Source: Polaromonas sp. JS666 (lineage in GTDB: Bacteria > Pseudomonadota > Gammaproteobacteria > Burkholderiales > Burkholderiaceae_C). Taken from it: a stretch of DNA of 64,000 bases. This document shows, in pieces, positions 8,533 through 17,352 of the stretch (positions are counted from its first letter, which is position 1; each line of letters opens with the position of its first letter). The notes below the pieces were generated by a model that was given only the letters and a program-made list of their open reading frames with translations, was not told the DNA's origin and ran no database searches. The stretch spans positions 1,798,001 through 1,862,000 of the forward strand of contig NC_007948.1 of the NCBI RefSeq assembly GCF_000013865.1, given 5' to 3'. A program made the position numbers and the translations under genes.

Positions 8533-10440
8533 ATGTACCCATTGCTCGAAACCATCAACAGCCCCGCAGACCTGCGCAGGCTGCCCCGCGCCCAGCTCAA
8601 GGCCCTGGCTGACGAGTTGCGAGCCTTCGTGCTCGACAGCGTTTCCAAGACTGGCGGGCATCTGAGCTCCAACCTTGGCACGGTGGAACTGACGGTGGCG
8701 CTGCACTATGTTTTCAACACGCCCGAGGATCGGCTGGTCTGGGATGTGGGCCACCAGACCTATCCGCACAAAATCCTCACGGGGCGGCGCGATCGCATGG
8801 GCAGCCTGCGCCAGTTCGGCGGTTTGTCGGGTTTTCCGCGCCGGGACGAAAGCCCGTACGACACCTTCGGCACCGCGCATTCCTCGACCTCGATTTCTGC
8901 CGCGCTGGGCATGGCGCTGGCGGCCCACCAGCAGGGGGAAGACCGCCATGCGGTCGCCATCATCGGTGACGGCGCGATGAGCGCAGGCATGGCCTTTGAA
9001 GCTCTGAACAACGCGGGCGTGCATGACGACTGCAAGTTGCTGGTGGTGCTCAACGACAACGACATGAGCATCAGCCCGCCCGTCGGGGCCCTGAACCGCT
9101 ACCTGGCGCAATTGATGAGCGGCCGCTTTTATGCATCGGCTAAAAATGTCGGCAAGCAGGTGCTCAGGGTGGCGCCGCCGCTGCTTGAACTGGCCAAACG
9201 CCTGGAGGCGCATGCCAAGGGCATGGTGGTGCCCGCCACGCTGTTTGAAAATTTCGGATTCAATTACATCGGACCGATTGACGGCCATGATCTGGAGTCC
9301 CTGATTCCCACGCTGGAAAACATCAAGCACCTCAAGGGCCCGCAGTTTCTGCACGTCGTCACCAAGAAAGGCCAGGGGTACAAGCTGGCCGAAGCCGACC
9401 CGGTGGCCTACCACGGCCCCGGCAAGTTTGACCCGGCCATGGGTCTGCAAAAATCCAGCGCGCCTGCCAAGCGAACCTTCACCCAGGTGTTTGGCCAGTG
9501 GTTGTGCGACATGGCGGAGCAGGACAAGCGCCTGGTCGGCATTACGCCCGCCATGCGGGAGGGCTCGGGCATGGTCGAGTTTCACAAGCGCTTTCCGGGC
9601 CGCTACCACGACGTGGGCATTGCCGAGCAGCATGCGGTCACCTTTGCCGCCGGCATGGCCTGCGAAGGGCTCAAGCCCGTGGTGGCGATTTACTCGACCT
9701 TTTTGCAGCGCGGCTATGACCAGCTGATTCACGATGTGGCGCTGCAAAACCTGCCGGTGGTGTTTGCGCTTGACCGCGCCGGCCTGGTCGGCGCCGACGG
9801 CGCCACGCATGCGGGCGCCTACGACATTCCGTTTTTGCGCTGCATTCCCAACATGAGCGTGGCCTGCCCGGCCGATGAGAACGAGTGCCGCAAACTGCTG
9901 AGTTCGGCGTTTGAGCAGAACCATCCGGTGGCCGTGCGCTATCCGCGCGGTGCGGGCGCCGGCGTCGAGCCTGAGCCGGGCCTGCAGCCGCTGCCCTTTG
10001 GCAAGGGCGAGATTCGCCGCGAAGGTTCAGGCGTCGCGATCCTGGCGTTTGGCACGCTGCTGTACCCGGCTCTGCAGGCGGCCGAGAAGCTGGGTGTCAC
10101 CGTGGTCAACATGCGATGGGCCAAACCGCTGGACACCGAATTGCTGCTCAAGGTGGCGGCCAGCCATGAGGCACTGGTCACGCTGGAAGAGGGCGCCATC
10201 ATGGGCGGTGCCGGCAGTGCCGTGGGCGAAGCGCTGCAGGCCGCCGGCCTCGGCAAGCCGCTGTTGCAGCTGGGCCTGAAGGACGAATTCATCGAGCATG
10301 GCGACCCCGCCAAGCTGCTGGCGCTGCAAGGCCTGGACGCGGCCGGTATTGAGGCCGCCGTCATGGCGCGGTTTGGGTCTGTGCTGCAGCCTGAAAAGTC
10401 CGGCAAGCCTGCCAAGCCGGCACTCAAGTCGGTCGCCTGA
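8533..10440 (+). CDS. dxs: 1-deoxy-D-xylulose-5-phosphate synthase
   Basis: A 635-residue thiamine-diphosphate enzyme for the first step of the MEP isoprenoid pathway (pyruvate + glyceraldehyde 3-phosphate). Seen in the sequence: substrate-binding His43 and His74 (GHQTYPHK), the ThDP motif GDGAMSAG (145-152) ending in the Asn pair at 159-160, and the catalytic glutamate region [17 protein letters not shown] (about 365-381). Length and start are those of the family. It follows ispA by 38 bases and ends with an Ala/Lys/Pro-rich tail. Confidence 0.96.
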   Translation: MYPLLETINSPADLRRLPRAQLKALADELRAFVLDSVSKTGGHLSSNLGTVELTVALHYVFNTPEDRLVWDVGHQTYPHKILTGRRDRMGSLRQFGGLSGFPRRDESPYDTFGTAHSSTSISAALGMALAAHQQGEDRHAVAIIGDGAMSAGMAFEALNNAGVHDDCKLLVVLNDNDMSISPPVGALNRYLAQLMSGRFYASAKNVGKQVLRVAPPLLELAKRLEAHAKGMVVPATLFENFGFNYIGPIDGHDLESLIPTLENIKHLKGPQFLHVVTKKGQGYKLAEADPVAYHGPGKFDPAMGLQKSSAPAKRTFTQVFGQWLCDMAEQDKRLVGITPAMREGSGMVEFHKRFPGRYHDVGIAEQHAVTFAAGMACEGLKPVVAIYSTFLQRGYDQLIHDVALQNLPVVFALDRAGLVGADGATHAGAYDIPFLRCIPNMSVACPADENECRKLLSSAFEQNHPVAVRYPRGAGAGVEPEPGLQPLPFGKGEIRREGSGVAILAFGTLLYPALQAAEKLGVTVVNMRWAKPLDTELLLKVAASHEALVTLEEGAIMGGAGSAVGEALQAAGLGKPLLQLGLKDEFIEHGDPAKLLALQGLDAAGIEAAVMARFGSVLQPEKSGKPAKPALKSVA

Positions 10441-10791
10441 GTTCTCACATCTCTTCACTGGTTGAATCTAGCGTCCAGTTTTCCGCAGGATGCCCTTCGA
10501 TACCTCAGGGTGAACGGCGGAGAAGGCGAACGCGAGGTTTCTACATTCCAGCCGGGGCCGCGGAACCGGCTTCGCCGGGCCGCAGGCGCAGCGGCCCCCG
10601 TCGGGGGGCAGAGAGCTACGCGCAGCGAGCGAACGAGGGGGCCACGCCGACAGCTTCCCGTCAGGTCTTCAAGGGTAAACCCGCGGGGATGCAGAGCGCC
10701 CCATTTTTACAATTTCCGAGGTCTTAGCAAACTGCAGCGCTGGCCGATCTGGCCAGTGCGGATTTCAATTCACAACTCGGAGTTAAACCTG
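10441..10791. other. intergenic region containing a GC-rich double-hairpin repeat
   Basis: A 351-base gap between dxs and the first TRAP receptor gene. It contains the repeat at 10560-10645 described separately. The promoter of the receptor gene should lie near 10690-10780, where the sequence is more AT-rich, but I cannot pick clear -35 and -10 boxes. The open frame through the gap shows no family similarity. Confidence 0.6.
10560..10645. repeat. double-hairpin intergenic repeat, copy A
   Basis: It starts with an inverted repeat (GCGGAACCGGC, TTCG, GCCGGGCCGC), then a second hairpin CCCCC-GTC-GGGGG, then an AGCG-rich tail. The first 25 bases match copy B at 48869 with two differences. It appears to be a dispersed non-coding element. 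Confidence 0.65.
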
Positions 10792-11871
10792 ATGGATCGT
10801 CGTTCCCTCATCAAGCACGCAGGCATTGCGGGTGTTCTGGCCGCCGGCGTCGCGCCTGCCGTTCACGCCCAGGCTGCGGTTCGCTGGCGCCTCGCCTCCA
10901 GCTTCCCCAAGTCGCTGGACACCATTTACGGCGGTGCGGAAACTTTTGCCAGGCATGTCAAAGCCGTGTCCGGTGGCAAGTTTGAGATTTCCGTCCACGC
11001 TGCCGGTGAGTTGATGCCTGCTTTCGGTGTGGTCGATGGCGTGCAGCAGGGCTCGATTGAGGCAGCCCATACGGCGCCGTACTACTTCTTCGGCAAGGAT
11101 GAAACCTTTGCCATTGGCGGTGCGATTCCCTTTGGCCTGAACAGCCGCCAGATGAGCGCCTGGACTTTCGAGGGCAACGGCCTGAAGCTGATGCGCGAGT
11201 TTTATGCCAGGTACAACATCATCAGCTTCCCTTGCGGCAACACCGGTGCCCAGATGGGTGGCTGGTACCGCAAGGAAATCAAGTCGCTGGCCGACATGAA
11301 GGGTCTGAAGTTCCGCGTGGGAGGTTTCGCCGGCAAAGTCATTGAACGCCTGGGCGGCGTGCCGCAGAACATTCCCGGCGGCGAGATTTACCAGGCGCTG
11401 GAAAAAGGCACCATCGACGCAGCCGAATGGATCGGCCCCTACGATGACCAGAAGCTGGGTTTCAACAAGGTGGCGCCGAACTACTACTACCCTGGCTGGT
11501 GGGAGGGCGGCTTGCAGCTCGACCTGTACATCAACCAGAAAGCGTATGACGCGCTGACGCCCGAGTTCAAGGCCATTGTGGAAGTTGCCAGTGCCGCAGC
11601 GCATGTGGACATGCAGGCCAAATACGACACCAAGAACCCGACGGCCCTCAAGCAGCTCGTGGGCGCTGGCGCCAAGCTCCGCCCCTTCCCGGGCGATGTC
11701 ATGAACGCGGCCTTCAAGGAATCCATGAAGCTCTATGAAGAGCTGTCCGCCAAGAACGAGAACTGGCGCAAGGTGTATGCGGACTACGCCAAGTTCCGCG
11801 GCGACCAGAACCTGTGGTTCCGCTTCACCGAAGCAACGTTTGACCGTTTCATGCAGGGCCAGAAGATGTAG
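10792..11871 (+). CDS. TRAP transporter receptor, 2-oxoacid (TakP-like), copy 1
   Basis: A 359-residue periplasmic solute receptor of the DctP family. The N-terminus MDRRSLIKHAG followed by a hydrophobic stretch and AVHAQA looks like a twin-arginine signal. The body matches the TakP branch (2-oxoacid binding) in motifs such as GNTGAQMGGW, EKGTIDAAEW, GPYDDQKLGFNKVAP and YYYPGWWEGG. It is the first of three tandem 359-residue paralogues, all ending in their own terminator. The matching permease genes are probably the convergent pair at 15045-17161. Bound substrate is inferred, not proven. Confidence 0.85.
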   Translation: MDRRSLIKHAGIAGVLAAGVAPAVHAQAAVRWRLASSFPKSLDTIYGGAETFARHVKAVSGGKFEISVHAAGELMPAFGVVDGVQQGSIEAAHTAPYYFFGKDETFAIGGAIPFGLNSRQMSAWTFEGNGLKLMREFYARYNIISFPCGNTGAQMGGWYRKEIKSLADMKGLKFRVGGFAGKVIERLGGVPQNIPGGEIYQALEKGTIDAAEWIGPYDDQKLGFNKVAPNYYYPGWWEGGLQLDLYINQKAYDALTPEFKAIVEVASAAAHVDMQAKYDTKNPTALKQLVGAGAKLRPFPGDVMNAAFKESMKLYEELSAKNENWRKVYADYAKFRGDQNLWFRFTEATFDRFMQGQKM

Positions 11872-11896
11872 CACAGTGTCGCGCTTTGAGTCGTCG

Positions 11897-11924
11897 AAAA
11901 ACCGCAGCAAGCTGCGGTTTTTTT
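11897..11924 (+). terminator. Rho-independent terminator after receptor copy 1
   Basis: AAAAACCGCAGC and GCTGCGGTTTTTTT form a GC-rich stem with a very small loop followed by Ts, 25 bases after the stop codon. Confidence 0.85.
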
Positions 11925-12091
11925 ATGAGCGTCTACGGGTAAAAACCGGGGTCCGATGATTTTTAAACTGACAAAATGTCGAGGCTTCGCCTGATCGTTA
12001 CAAGTTGTCTTGCAATGTCTTGACCTCCTGAGCGCGGTTCTGGCGAATCAAGGTCTAGCAAAACATTACATAACGTTCTAGGAGAGACTTC

Positions 12092-13171
12092 ATGGATCGT
12101 CGTTCCCTTATCAAAAATGCCGGTATTGCCGGTGTGCTGGCAGCCGGTGTCGCGCCCGCAGTGCACGCGCAGGCTGCCATTCGCTGGCGGCTGGCTTCGA
12201 GCTTCCCCAAAGCGCTGGACACTATTTTTGGCGCAGCCGACATCTTCGCCAAACAGGTCAAGGCCATGTCGGGCGGCAAGTTTGAAATCTCGGTGCATGC
12301 CGCTGGCGAATTGATGCCGGCTTTTGGCGTGGTCGATGGCGTACAGCAGGGCTCCATTGAATGCGCCCACACAGCGCCTTACTATTTCTTTGGCAAGGAC
12401 GAAACCTTTGCGCTGGGCTGCGCCATTCCCTTCGGCCTGAACAGCCGCCAGATGACGGCCTGGATGTACGAGGGCAACGGCATGAAGCTGATGCGCGAGT
12501 TCTACGCCAAATTCAACATTATCAATTTCCCTGGTGGCAATACCGGCGCCCAGATGGGTGGCTGGTACCGCAAGGAAATCAAGTCGCTCAAGGACATCAA
12601 GGGCATGAAAATGCGCATCGGTGGCTTCGGCGGAAAAGTGCTTGAGCGCATTGGCGGCGTGCCCCAGAACATTCCTGGAGGCGAGATTTATGCCGCGCTG
12701 GAAAAAGGAACGATCGACGCCGCCGAATGGGTGGGTCCGTACGATGACCAGAAGCTGGGCTTCAACAAGGTGGCGCCCAACTATTACTACCCAGGCTGGT
12801 GGGAAGGTGGTCCCCAGTTGGACTTCTTCATCAACAACAAGGCATTTGAAGCACTGTCCCCGGAAAACAAGGCGATTGTGGAAGCAGCGGCAGCCCAGGC
12901 CCACTCTGACATGCAGGCCAAGTACGATGCCCGCAACCCTGTTGCGCTCAAGCAATTGGTGGGTGCTGGTACCAAGTTGCGCCCCTTCCCCAAGGATGTG
13001 CTGAACGCCGCTTTCAAGGAGTCCATGGCGCTGTACAGCGAGTTGTCGGCCAAGAACGAGAACTGGCGCAAGGTCTACGCTGACTTTTCGAAGTTCCGTG
13101 CCGAGCAGCACCTGTGGTTCCGTTTCACCGAGGGCACGTTTGACCGCTTCATGCAGGAACAAAAACTGTAA
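12092..13171 (+). CDS. TRAP transporter receptor, 2-oxoacid (TakP-like), copy 2
   Basis: A 359-residue paralogue of the preceding gene, with the same start (MDRRSLIKNAG, likely twin-arginine signal) and the same TakP-type motifs (GNTGAQMGGW, EKGTIDAAEWVGPYDDQK, YYYPGWWEGG). A good AGGAG site precedes the ATG. Differences from copy 1 cluster in the mid-region (YAALEK, IKGMKMRIGGF) and the C-terminal helices. It has a 220-base leader and its own terminator, so it can be expressed independently of its neighbours. Confidence 0.85.
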   Translation: MDRRSLIKNAGIAGVLAAGVAPAVHAQAAIRWRLASSFPKALDTIFGAADIFAKQVKAMSGGKFEISVHAAGELMPAFGVVDGVQQGSIECAHTAPYYFFGKDETFALGCAIPFGLNSRQMTAWMYEGNGMKLMREFYAKFNIINFPGGNTGAQMGGWYRKEIKSLKDIKGMKMRIGGFGGKVLERIGGVPQNIPGGEIYAALEKGTIDAAEWVGPYDDQKLGFNKVAPNYYYPGWWEGGPQLDFFINNKAFEALSPENKAIVEAAAAQAHSDMQAKYDARNPVALKQLVGAGTKLRPFPKDVLNAAFKESMALYSELSAKNENWRKVYADFSKFRAEQHLWFRFTEGTFDRFMQEQKL

Positions 13172-13205
13172 TTGAAGACTCCGGCCTGAGACTCCGGCCC
13201 TTTTT

Positions 13206-13234
13206 AAAAAACCGCATTTCGATGCGGTTTTTTT
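13206..13234 (+). terminator. Rho-independent terminator after receptor copy 2
   Basis: Perfect stem AAAAAACCGCAT / ATGCGGTTTTTT with a TTCG tetraloop and trailing Ts, 34 bases after the stop codon. Confidence 0.9.
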
Positions 13235-13419
13235 ATGGGAAATTTGTCTGCGGGCGGCGACCATTTCGCGTGGAAAAGATATGTTCAAATAGGTTTCCCG
13301 CTATCCGTGGAGTTGGAAAAAAGCGGGTCATGAATCCGCGTGATTTCTATCGGGTGAGGCGGAAATGAGGCAGAAAAAACTGTTTTATTGTTAGTTGACA
13401 CATTCCCCAGGAGTACAAA

Positions 13420-14499
13420 ATGGATCGTCGCTCACTCATCAAAAACGCTGGTATCGCCGGTGTGCTGGCAGCCGGCGCCGCACCCGCGGTGCACGCGCAG
13501 GCCGCCATTCGCTGGCGCCTGGCTTCGAGCTTCCCGAAGTCCCTGGACACGCTGTTCGGCGGCGCCGAGACCTTTGCCAAAGCCGTGCGCACCATGTCCG
13601 GCGGCAAGTTTGAAATCTCCACCCACGCCGCCGGCGAGCTGATGCCTGCTTTTGGCGTGGTGGATGGCGTGCAGCAGGGTTCGGTGGAAATGGCCCAAAC
13701 CGCGCCTTATTACTTTTTCGGCAAGGACGAAACCTTCACGCTGGGTTGCGCGATTCCCTTTGGTCTGAACAGCCGCCAGCTCACAGCCTGGATGTACGAA
13801 GGCAACGGCCTGAAGCTGATGCGTGAGTTCTACGCCAAATACAACATCGTCAATTTCCCCGGCGGCAATACCGGCGCCCAGATGGGCGGCTGGTTCCGCA
13901 AGGAGGTCAAGAGTGTCAAGGACCTGAAGGGCCTGAAGTTCCGCATCGGCGGCTTCGCCGGCAAGGTCATGGAGCGCATGGGTGTGGTGCCGCAGAACAT
14001 TCCGGGCGGTGAAATCTACACCTCGCTTGAAAAGGGCACCATTGACGCGGCCGAATGGGTCGGCCCCTACGATGACCAGAAGCTAGGCTTTGTGAAGGTC
14101 GCCCCGTTCTACTACTATCCCGGTTTCTGGGAAGGCTCTGCGCAACTGGATTTCTTCATCAACCAGAAGGCCTGGGACAGCCTGTCGGCCGAAAACAAGG
14201 GCATTGTCGAGGCCGCGTGCTCGCAGGCCCACGTTGACATCCAGGCCAAGTACGACGCCCGCAATCCGCTTGCGCTGAAACAGCTGGTCGCCAGTGGCGC
14301 CAAGTTGCGGCCCTTCCCGACCGATATGATGAACGAGGCGTTCAAGCATTCCATGGCGATCTACCAGGAAACCTCGGCCAAGAACGAGAGCTTCAAGAAG
14401 ATTTACGCCGACCTGTCCAAGTTCCGTGCTGACCAGAACCTGTGGTTCCGCTTCACGGAAGGCACCTTCGACCGCTTCATGCAGGCGCAAAAGCTCTGA
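13420..14499 (+). CDS. TRAP transporter receptor, 2-oxoacid (TakP-like), copy 3
   Basis: The third 359-residue paralogue in the tandem set, starting MDRRSLIKNAG with a likely twin-arginine signal and an AGGAG site before the ATG. It carries the same core motifs but differs at ligand-region positions: FYYYPGFWEGSAQ replaces NYYYPGWWEGG, and HVDIQAKYD replaces the copy 1 and 2 forms. The Trp-to-Phe change in the pocket-like WWEGG segment suggests a different ligand preference, which is inference. Terminator at 14528-14551. Confidence 0.85.
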   Translation: MDRRSLIKNAGIAGVLAAGAAPAVHAQAAIRWRLASSFPKSLDTLFGGAETFAKAVRTMSGGKFEISTHAAGELMPAFGVVDGVQQGSVEMAQTAPYYFFGKDETFTLGCAIPFGLNSRQLTAWMYEGNGLKLMREFYAKYNIVNFPGGNTGAQMGGWFRKEVKSVKDLKGLKFRIGGFAGKVMERMGVVPQNIPGGEIYTSLEKGTIDAAEWVGPYDDQKLGFVKVAPFYYYPGFWEGSAQLDFFINQKAWDSLSAENKGIVEAACSQAHVDIQAKYDARNPLALKQLVASGAKLRPFPTDMMNEAFKHSMAIYQETSAKNESFKKIYADLSKFRADQNLWFRFTEGTFDRFMQAQKL

Positions 14500-14527
14500 G
14501 GCTTTCCCGCTCGCCCTCCCGCAAGTC

Positions 14528-14551
14528 AAGGCCGCCTTCGGGCGGCTTTTT
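14528..14551 (+). terminator. Rho-independent terminator after receptor copy 3
   Basis: Stem GCCGCC / GGCGGC with a TTCG loop and a T-run; its end abuts the stop codon of the convergent gene at 14551. Confidence 0.9.
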
Positions 14552-15048
14552 CATGGGCGGTTGCGGAATGCCTTGAGTTCTGCAATCAGGCGTTCGAACT
14601 GGGCAATCATCTGTGGGTCAGCGGCGTAGAACACCTCGAACTTGCCCATCAGGGTACGCACATACAGCCGCGGTGCGATCAGCCAGTCCAGGCCAGGCAC
14701 CCGGATCAGTTTGCCGAAGGCCAGCTCGCGTAATTCCATCTTTTTGTTCCAGATCCACGTCTGCTGCAGCATCTGCCCGTCCAGCCGGGTGACGCTGCGC
14801 ATGATGCACCACCAGGTGTAGAACATCATCGCCATCGCCGCCAGCACCCAGACAAGCATGGAGGCTGCGCCGCCGCTCACCTTGCCGCCCCACCACAGCT
14901 GCGCAAACCAGCCCGCGGTACCGAACACCACGGCGCTGGCCAACAGCTTGAACAGTCGGGAGAAGGCGGGACCCTCGATCGCGGGGGGGCCGGAGGGGGT
15001 GAAGCGAAAGGGCGGCGGCCCCAGCGCTTCAAGAGGTATGTCGTTCAT
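14551..15048 (-). CDS. small two-helix membrane protein coupled to TRAP permease
   Basis: A 165-residue protein of unknown family. A Pro-rich N-terminal tail is followed by two hydrophobic helices (about 32-55 and 63-83) and a soluble C-terminal part that resembles the small bacterial PH-like domain often found after such helix pairs (ELAFGKLIRVPGLDWLIAPRLYV). Its ATG overlaps the stop of the TRAP large permease as ATGA, so the two are translationally coupled. That suggests a role with the transporter, but nothing in the sequence proves it. Confidence 0.7.
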   Translation of the reverse strand: MNDIPLEALGPPPFRFTPSGPPAIEGPAFSRLFKLLASAVVFGTAGWFAQLWWGGKVSGGAASMLVWVLAAMAMMFYTWWCIMRSVTRLDGQMLQQTWIWNKKMELRELAFGKLIRVPGLDWLIAPRLYVRTLMGKFEVFYAADPQMIAQFERLIAELKAFRNRP

Positions 15049-16574
15049 TTCTTGTTGAACAGATCGTCGATCTTCTTCTGCTCGTCGTCGGCATTCTGCG
15101 TGTCGCGCTGTCCCTGCGTTTCGCCCGGATTGAGCTCGGCAGGCTTGTCATCGATGGCTTCAGCGGGCATCTCGATCTTCACCTTGTCGATGTCGATCTT
15201 TTCCTCTTTGTCGAGAAACACGGTGACGGTTTGCGGCACGAAAATCACAATCGTCACGAGCACCAGCTGCATCGCCACCCAGGGAATGGCGCCGAGGTAG
15301 ATATCGCTGGACTTGATGGCCTGGGGGATGCGGCCTTCCTTGAACAGCGTGTCGGCAATCCCGCGCAGGTAAAACAGCGCAAAGCCGAACGGCGGGTGCA
15401 TGAAGCTGGTCTGCATGTTCACGCACAGCAACACGCCAAACCAGATCAGGTCAATGCCCAGCTTGTCGGCCACCGGCCCCAGCATGGGCAGGATGATGAA
15501 GGCGATCTCGAAGAAGTCGAGGAAGAAGGCCAGGAAGAAAATAAAGAGGTTGACCGCGATCAGGAAGCCCGTCTGTCCGCCGGGCAGGCCGCTGAGCATG
15601 TGTTCCACCCATTTGGCGCCGTCCACTCCCTGAAACACCATGGAAAAGACGCGAGCGCCGATCAGGATAAACACCACCATGGCGGTCAGCCGCATGGTAC
15701 CGACCATGGCCTCCCAGATCAGCGCGCGGGTCAGTCGCTTATGCATGGCCGCCAGGATCAGCGCACCCACCACGCCCATGGCGCCGGCTTCCGTAGGAGT
15801 AGCGATGGCGGTGTTGATTCCTGGCAGACCGCCCATGGAACCCAGCACGGCGAAAATGAGAATTGCAGAGGGGATGATGCCGCGCAGGCATTTGGCCCAC
15901 AGGGGCCAGCCGTTCAGGGTACGGGCATCTTTGGGCACGCCTGGCACATGATGGGGTTTGAAGACACCCAGCATGAAGGTATAGCCGGCAAAAATCAGCA
16001 CCTGCAGGATGGACGGGCCCCAAGCCCCTTTGTACATGTCGCCGACGGAGCGGCCGAGCTGGTCGGCCATGACAATCAGCACCAGCGAGGGCGGCACCAG
16101 CTGGGTGATGGTGCCGGAGGCGGCCAGCACACCGGTGGCATAACGCATGTTGTAGCCGTAGCGGATCATCACGGGCAGCGAGATCAACGCCATGGCAATC
16201 ACCTGGCCGGCGACCGTGCCGGTGATGGCGCCCAGGATGAAGCCGACAATAATGACCGAGTAGCCCAGCCCGCCCTTGGCCGGGCCAAACAGCTGGCCCA
16301 TGGAGTCAAGCATGTCTTCCGCCAGCCCGCACTTCTCCAGGATGGCGCCCATGAAGGTGAAGAAGGGAATGGCCAGCAGCAACTCGTTCGACAGGATGCC
16401 GAACATGTTGAGCGGCAGGTTGGACATGAAGCTGGCCGGGAACCAGCCCATCTGAATGGCCAGGAAGCCTGAACCCAGCCCAAGTGCGGCTAGCGAGAAG
16501 GCGACCGGGAAGCCGATCAGCATGATCAGCACGAGGCCCGCGAACATGATCGGGGCAAAATTTTCCATCTGCAT
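15045..16574 (-). CDS. dctM: TRAP transporter large permease (DctM)
   Basis: A 509-residue membrane protein with about twelve hydrophobic segments, forming the ion-driven translocation subunit of a TRAP system. Family motifs include EKCGLAEDMLDSM, GAITGTVAGQVIAMAL, GVLAASGTITQLVPPS and the ending in LLCVNMQTSFMHPPFGFALFYLRGIA. The last 60 or so residues are a charged, Lys/Asp/Glu-rich tail absent from typical DctM proteins (about 425-440 residues). An AGGA site precedes the ATG. dctQ is upstream; a small membrane protein overlaps downstream. The receptors at 10792-14499 face it. Confidence 0.9.
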   Translation of the reverse strand: MQMENFAPIMFAGLVLIMLIGFPVAFSLAALGLGSGFLAIQMGWFPASFMSNLPLNMFGILSNELLLAIPFFTFMGAILEKCGLAEDMLDSMGQLFGPAKGGLGYSVIIVGFILGAITGTVAGQVIAMALISLPVMIRYGYNMRYATGVLAASGTITQLVPPSLVLIVMADQLGRSVGDMYKGAWGPSILQVLIFAGYTFMLGVFKPHHVPGVPKDARTLNGWPLWAKCLRGIIPSAILIFAVLGSMGGLPGINTAIATPTEAGAMGVVGALILAAMHKRLTRALIWEAMVGTMRLTAMVVFILIGARVFSMVFQGVDGAKWVEHMLSGLPGGQTGFLIAVNLFIFFLAFFLDFFEIAFIILPMLGPVADKLGIDLIWFGVLLCVNMQTSFMHPPFGFALFYLRGIADTLFKEGRIPQAIKSSDIYLGAIPWVAMQLVLVTIVIFVPQTVTVFLDKEEKIDIDKVKIEMPAEAIDDKPAELNPGETQGQRDTQNADDEQKKIDDLFNKK

Positions 16575-16621
16575 TTGGTGGTCCTGAGAGTATTTTTTTT
16601 CTGGATGAACGATGGAGCGGG

Positions 16622-17161
16622 TTATTGAACCGGCCTTTCGTAGTGGGTGTCCATCTCGAACTTGCCCTGCAGGTAGCAGATGCGCTTGATGATTTCGGAC
16701 AGGCCCTGGACAAACATCAGGCCGAAACCGAGCGGCAGCAGCAGCATGGCCGGCCAGCGGATCAGGCCACCGGCATTGGGCGACATCTCGCCCGACTGGT
16801 ACATGCTCACAAACAGCGGCCAGCTCAGGTAGGACAACAGGCCCATGACGGGAAGCAGAAAGAAGATCAGGCCGAACAGGTCGACATAGACAGGCCCGTA
16901 ACCCTTGAGCTTGCCGTAAATGATGTCAACCCGCACATGCTCATTGAGCTTGAGCACCACCGGCGCACCCAGCATGACCATGGTCGCGAACAGATACCAC
17001 TGGATTTCGAGCCAGGCATTGGAGCTGATGTCCAGGCCATAACGCACGAAGGCGTTGCCTGCTGAAATCAGCGCGGCCAGTAGTACCGTCCAGGCGGCGA
17101 TTTTGCCGAACCGGGTGGAAATCCAGTCATAGGCAAGGGCGAGTTTGAGTAATGCGGACAC
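16622..17161 (-). CDS. dctQ: TRAP transporter small permease (DctQ)
   Basis: A 179-residue protein with four hydrophobic segments, the small subunit that pairs with DctM. Typical features are NAWLEIQWYLFATMVMLGA and LNEHVRVDIIYG. The frame is open to 17263, but GTG at 17161 (VSALLKLALAYDW) is chosen because CCGGAGA stands 6-8 bases before it; an ATG at 17197 is the alternative. The dctM start lies 47 bases downstream, so this is the first gene of a dctQ-dctM-membrane protein operon. Confidence 0.85.
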   Translation of the reverse strand: MSALLKLALAYDWISTRFGKIAAWTVLLAALISAGNAFVRYGLDISSNAWLEIQWYLFATMVMLGAPVVLKLNEHVRVDIIYGKLKGYGPVYVDLFGLIFFLLPVMGLLSYLSWPLFVSMYQSGEMSPNAGGLIRWPAMLLLPLGFGLMFVQGLSEIIKRICYLQGKFEMDTHYERPVQ

Positions 17162-17352
17162 AGATTGTCTCCGGAAAGATTTTGTAAAAATGCCCATGCG
17201 CGGGCCGTCAAGGCCTGAATGGTACGCTGTCTGCGTCCCCCGGCACTGAACAAAGACTGACAAAAAAATTTCGGGTTTACCCTAGTTTTTTTGCGCTATC
17301 CGGCCCTTCATTCGGGCCTTTTTATTCCGGCGCAGCAGACCGGGCGTTAGTG

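Noticed and set aside
8491..9924. 477-codon open frame antisense to dxs
   Set aside because: Shadow of dxs; dxs motifs are all present on the plus strand.
17302..17323. hairpin GGCCC/GGGCC followed by five Ts on the plus strand
   Set aside because: It points the wrong way for the minus-strand selD and dctQ genes and no plus-strand gene ends here; on the minus strand it lacks a T-run.
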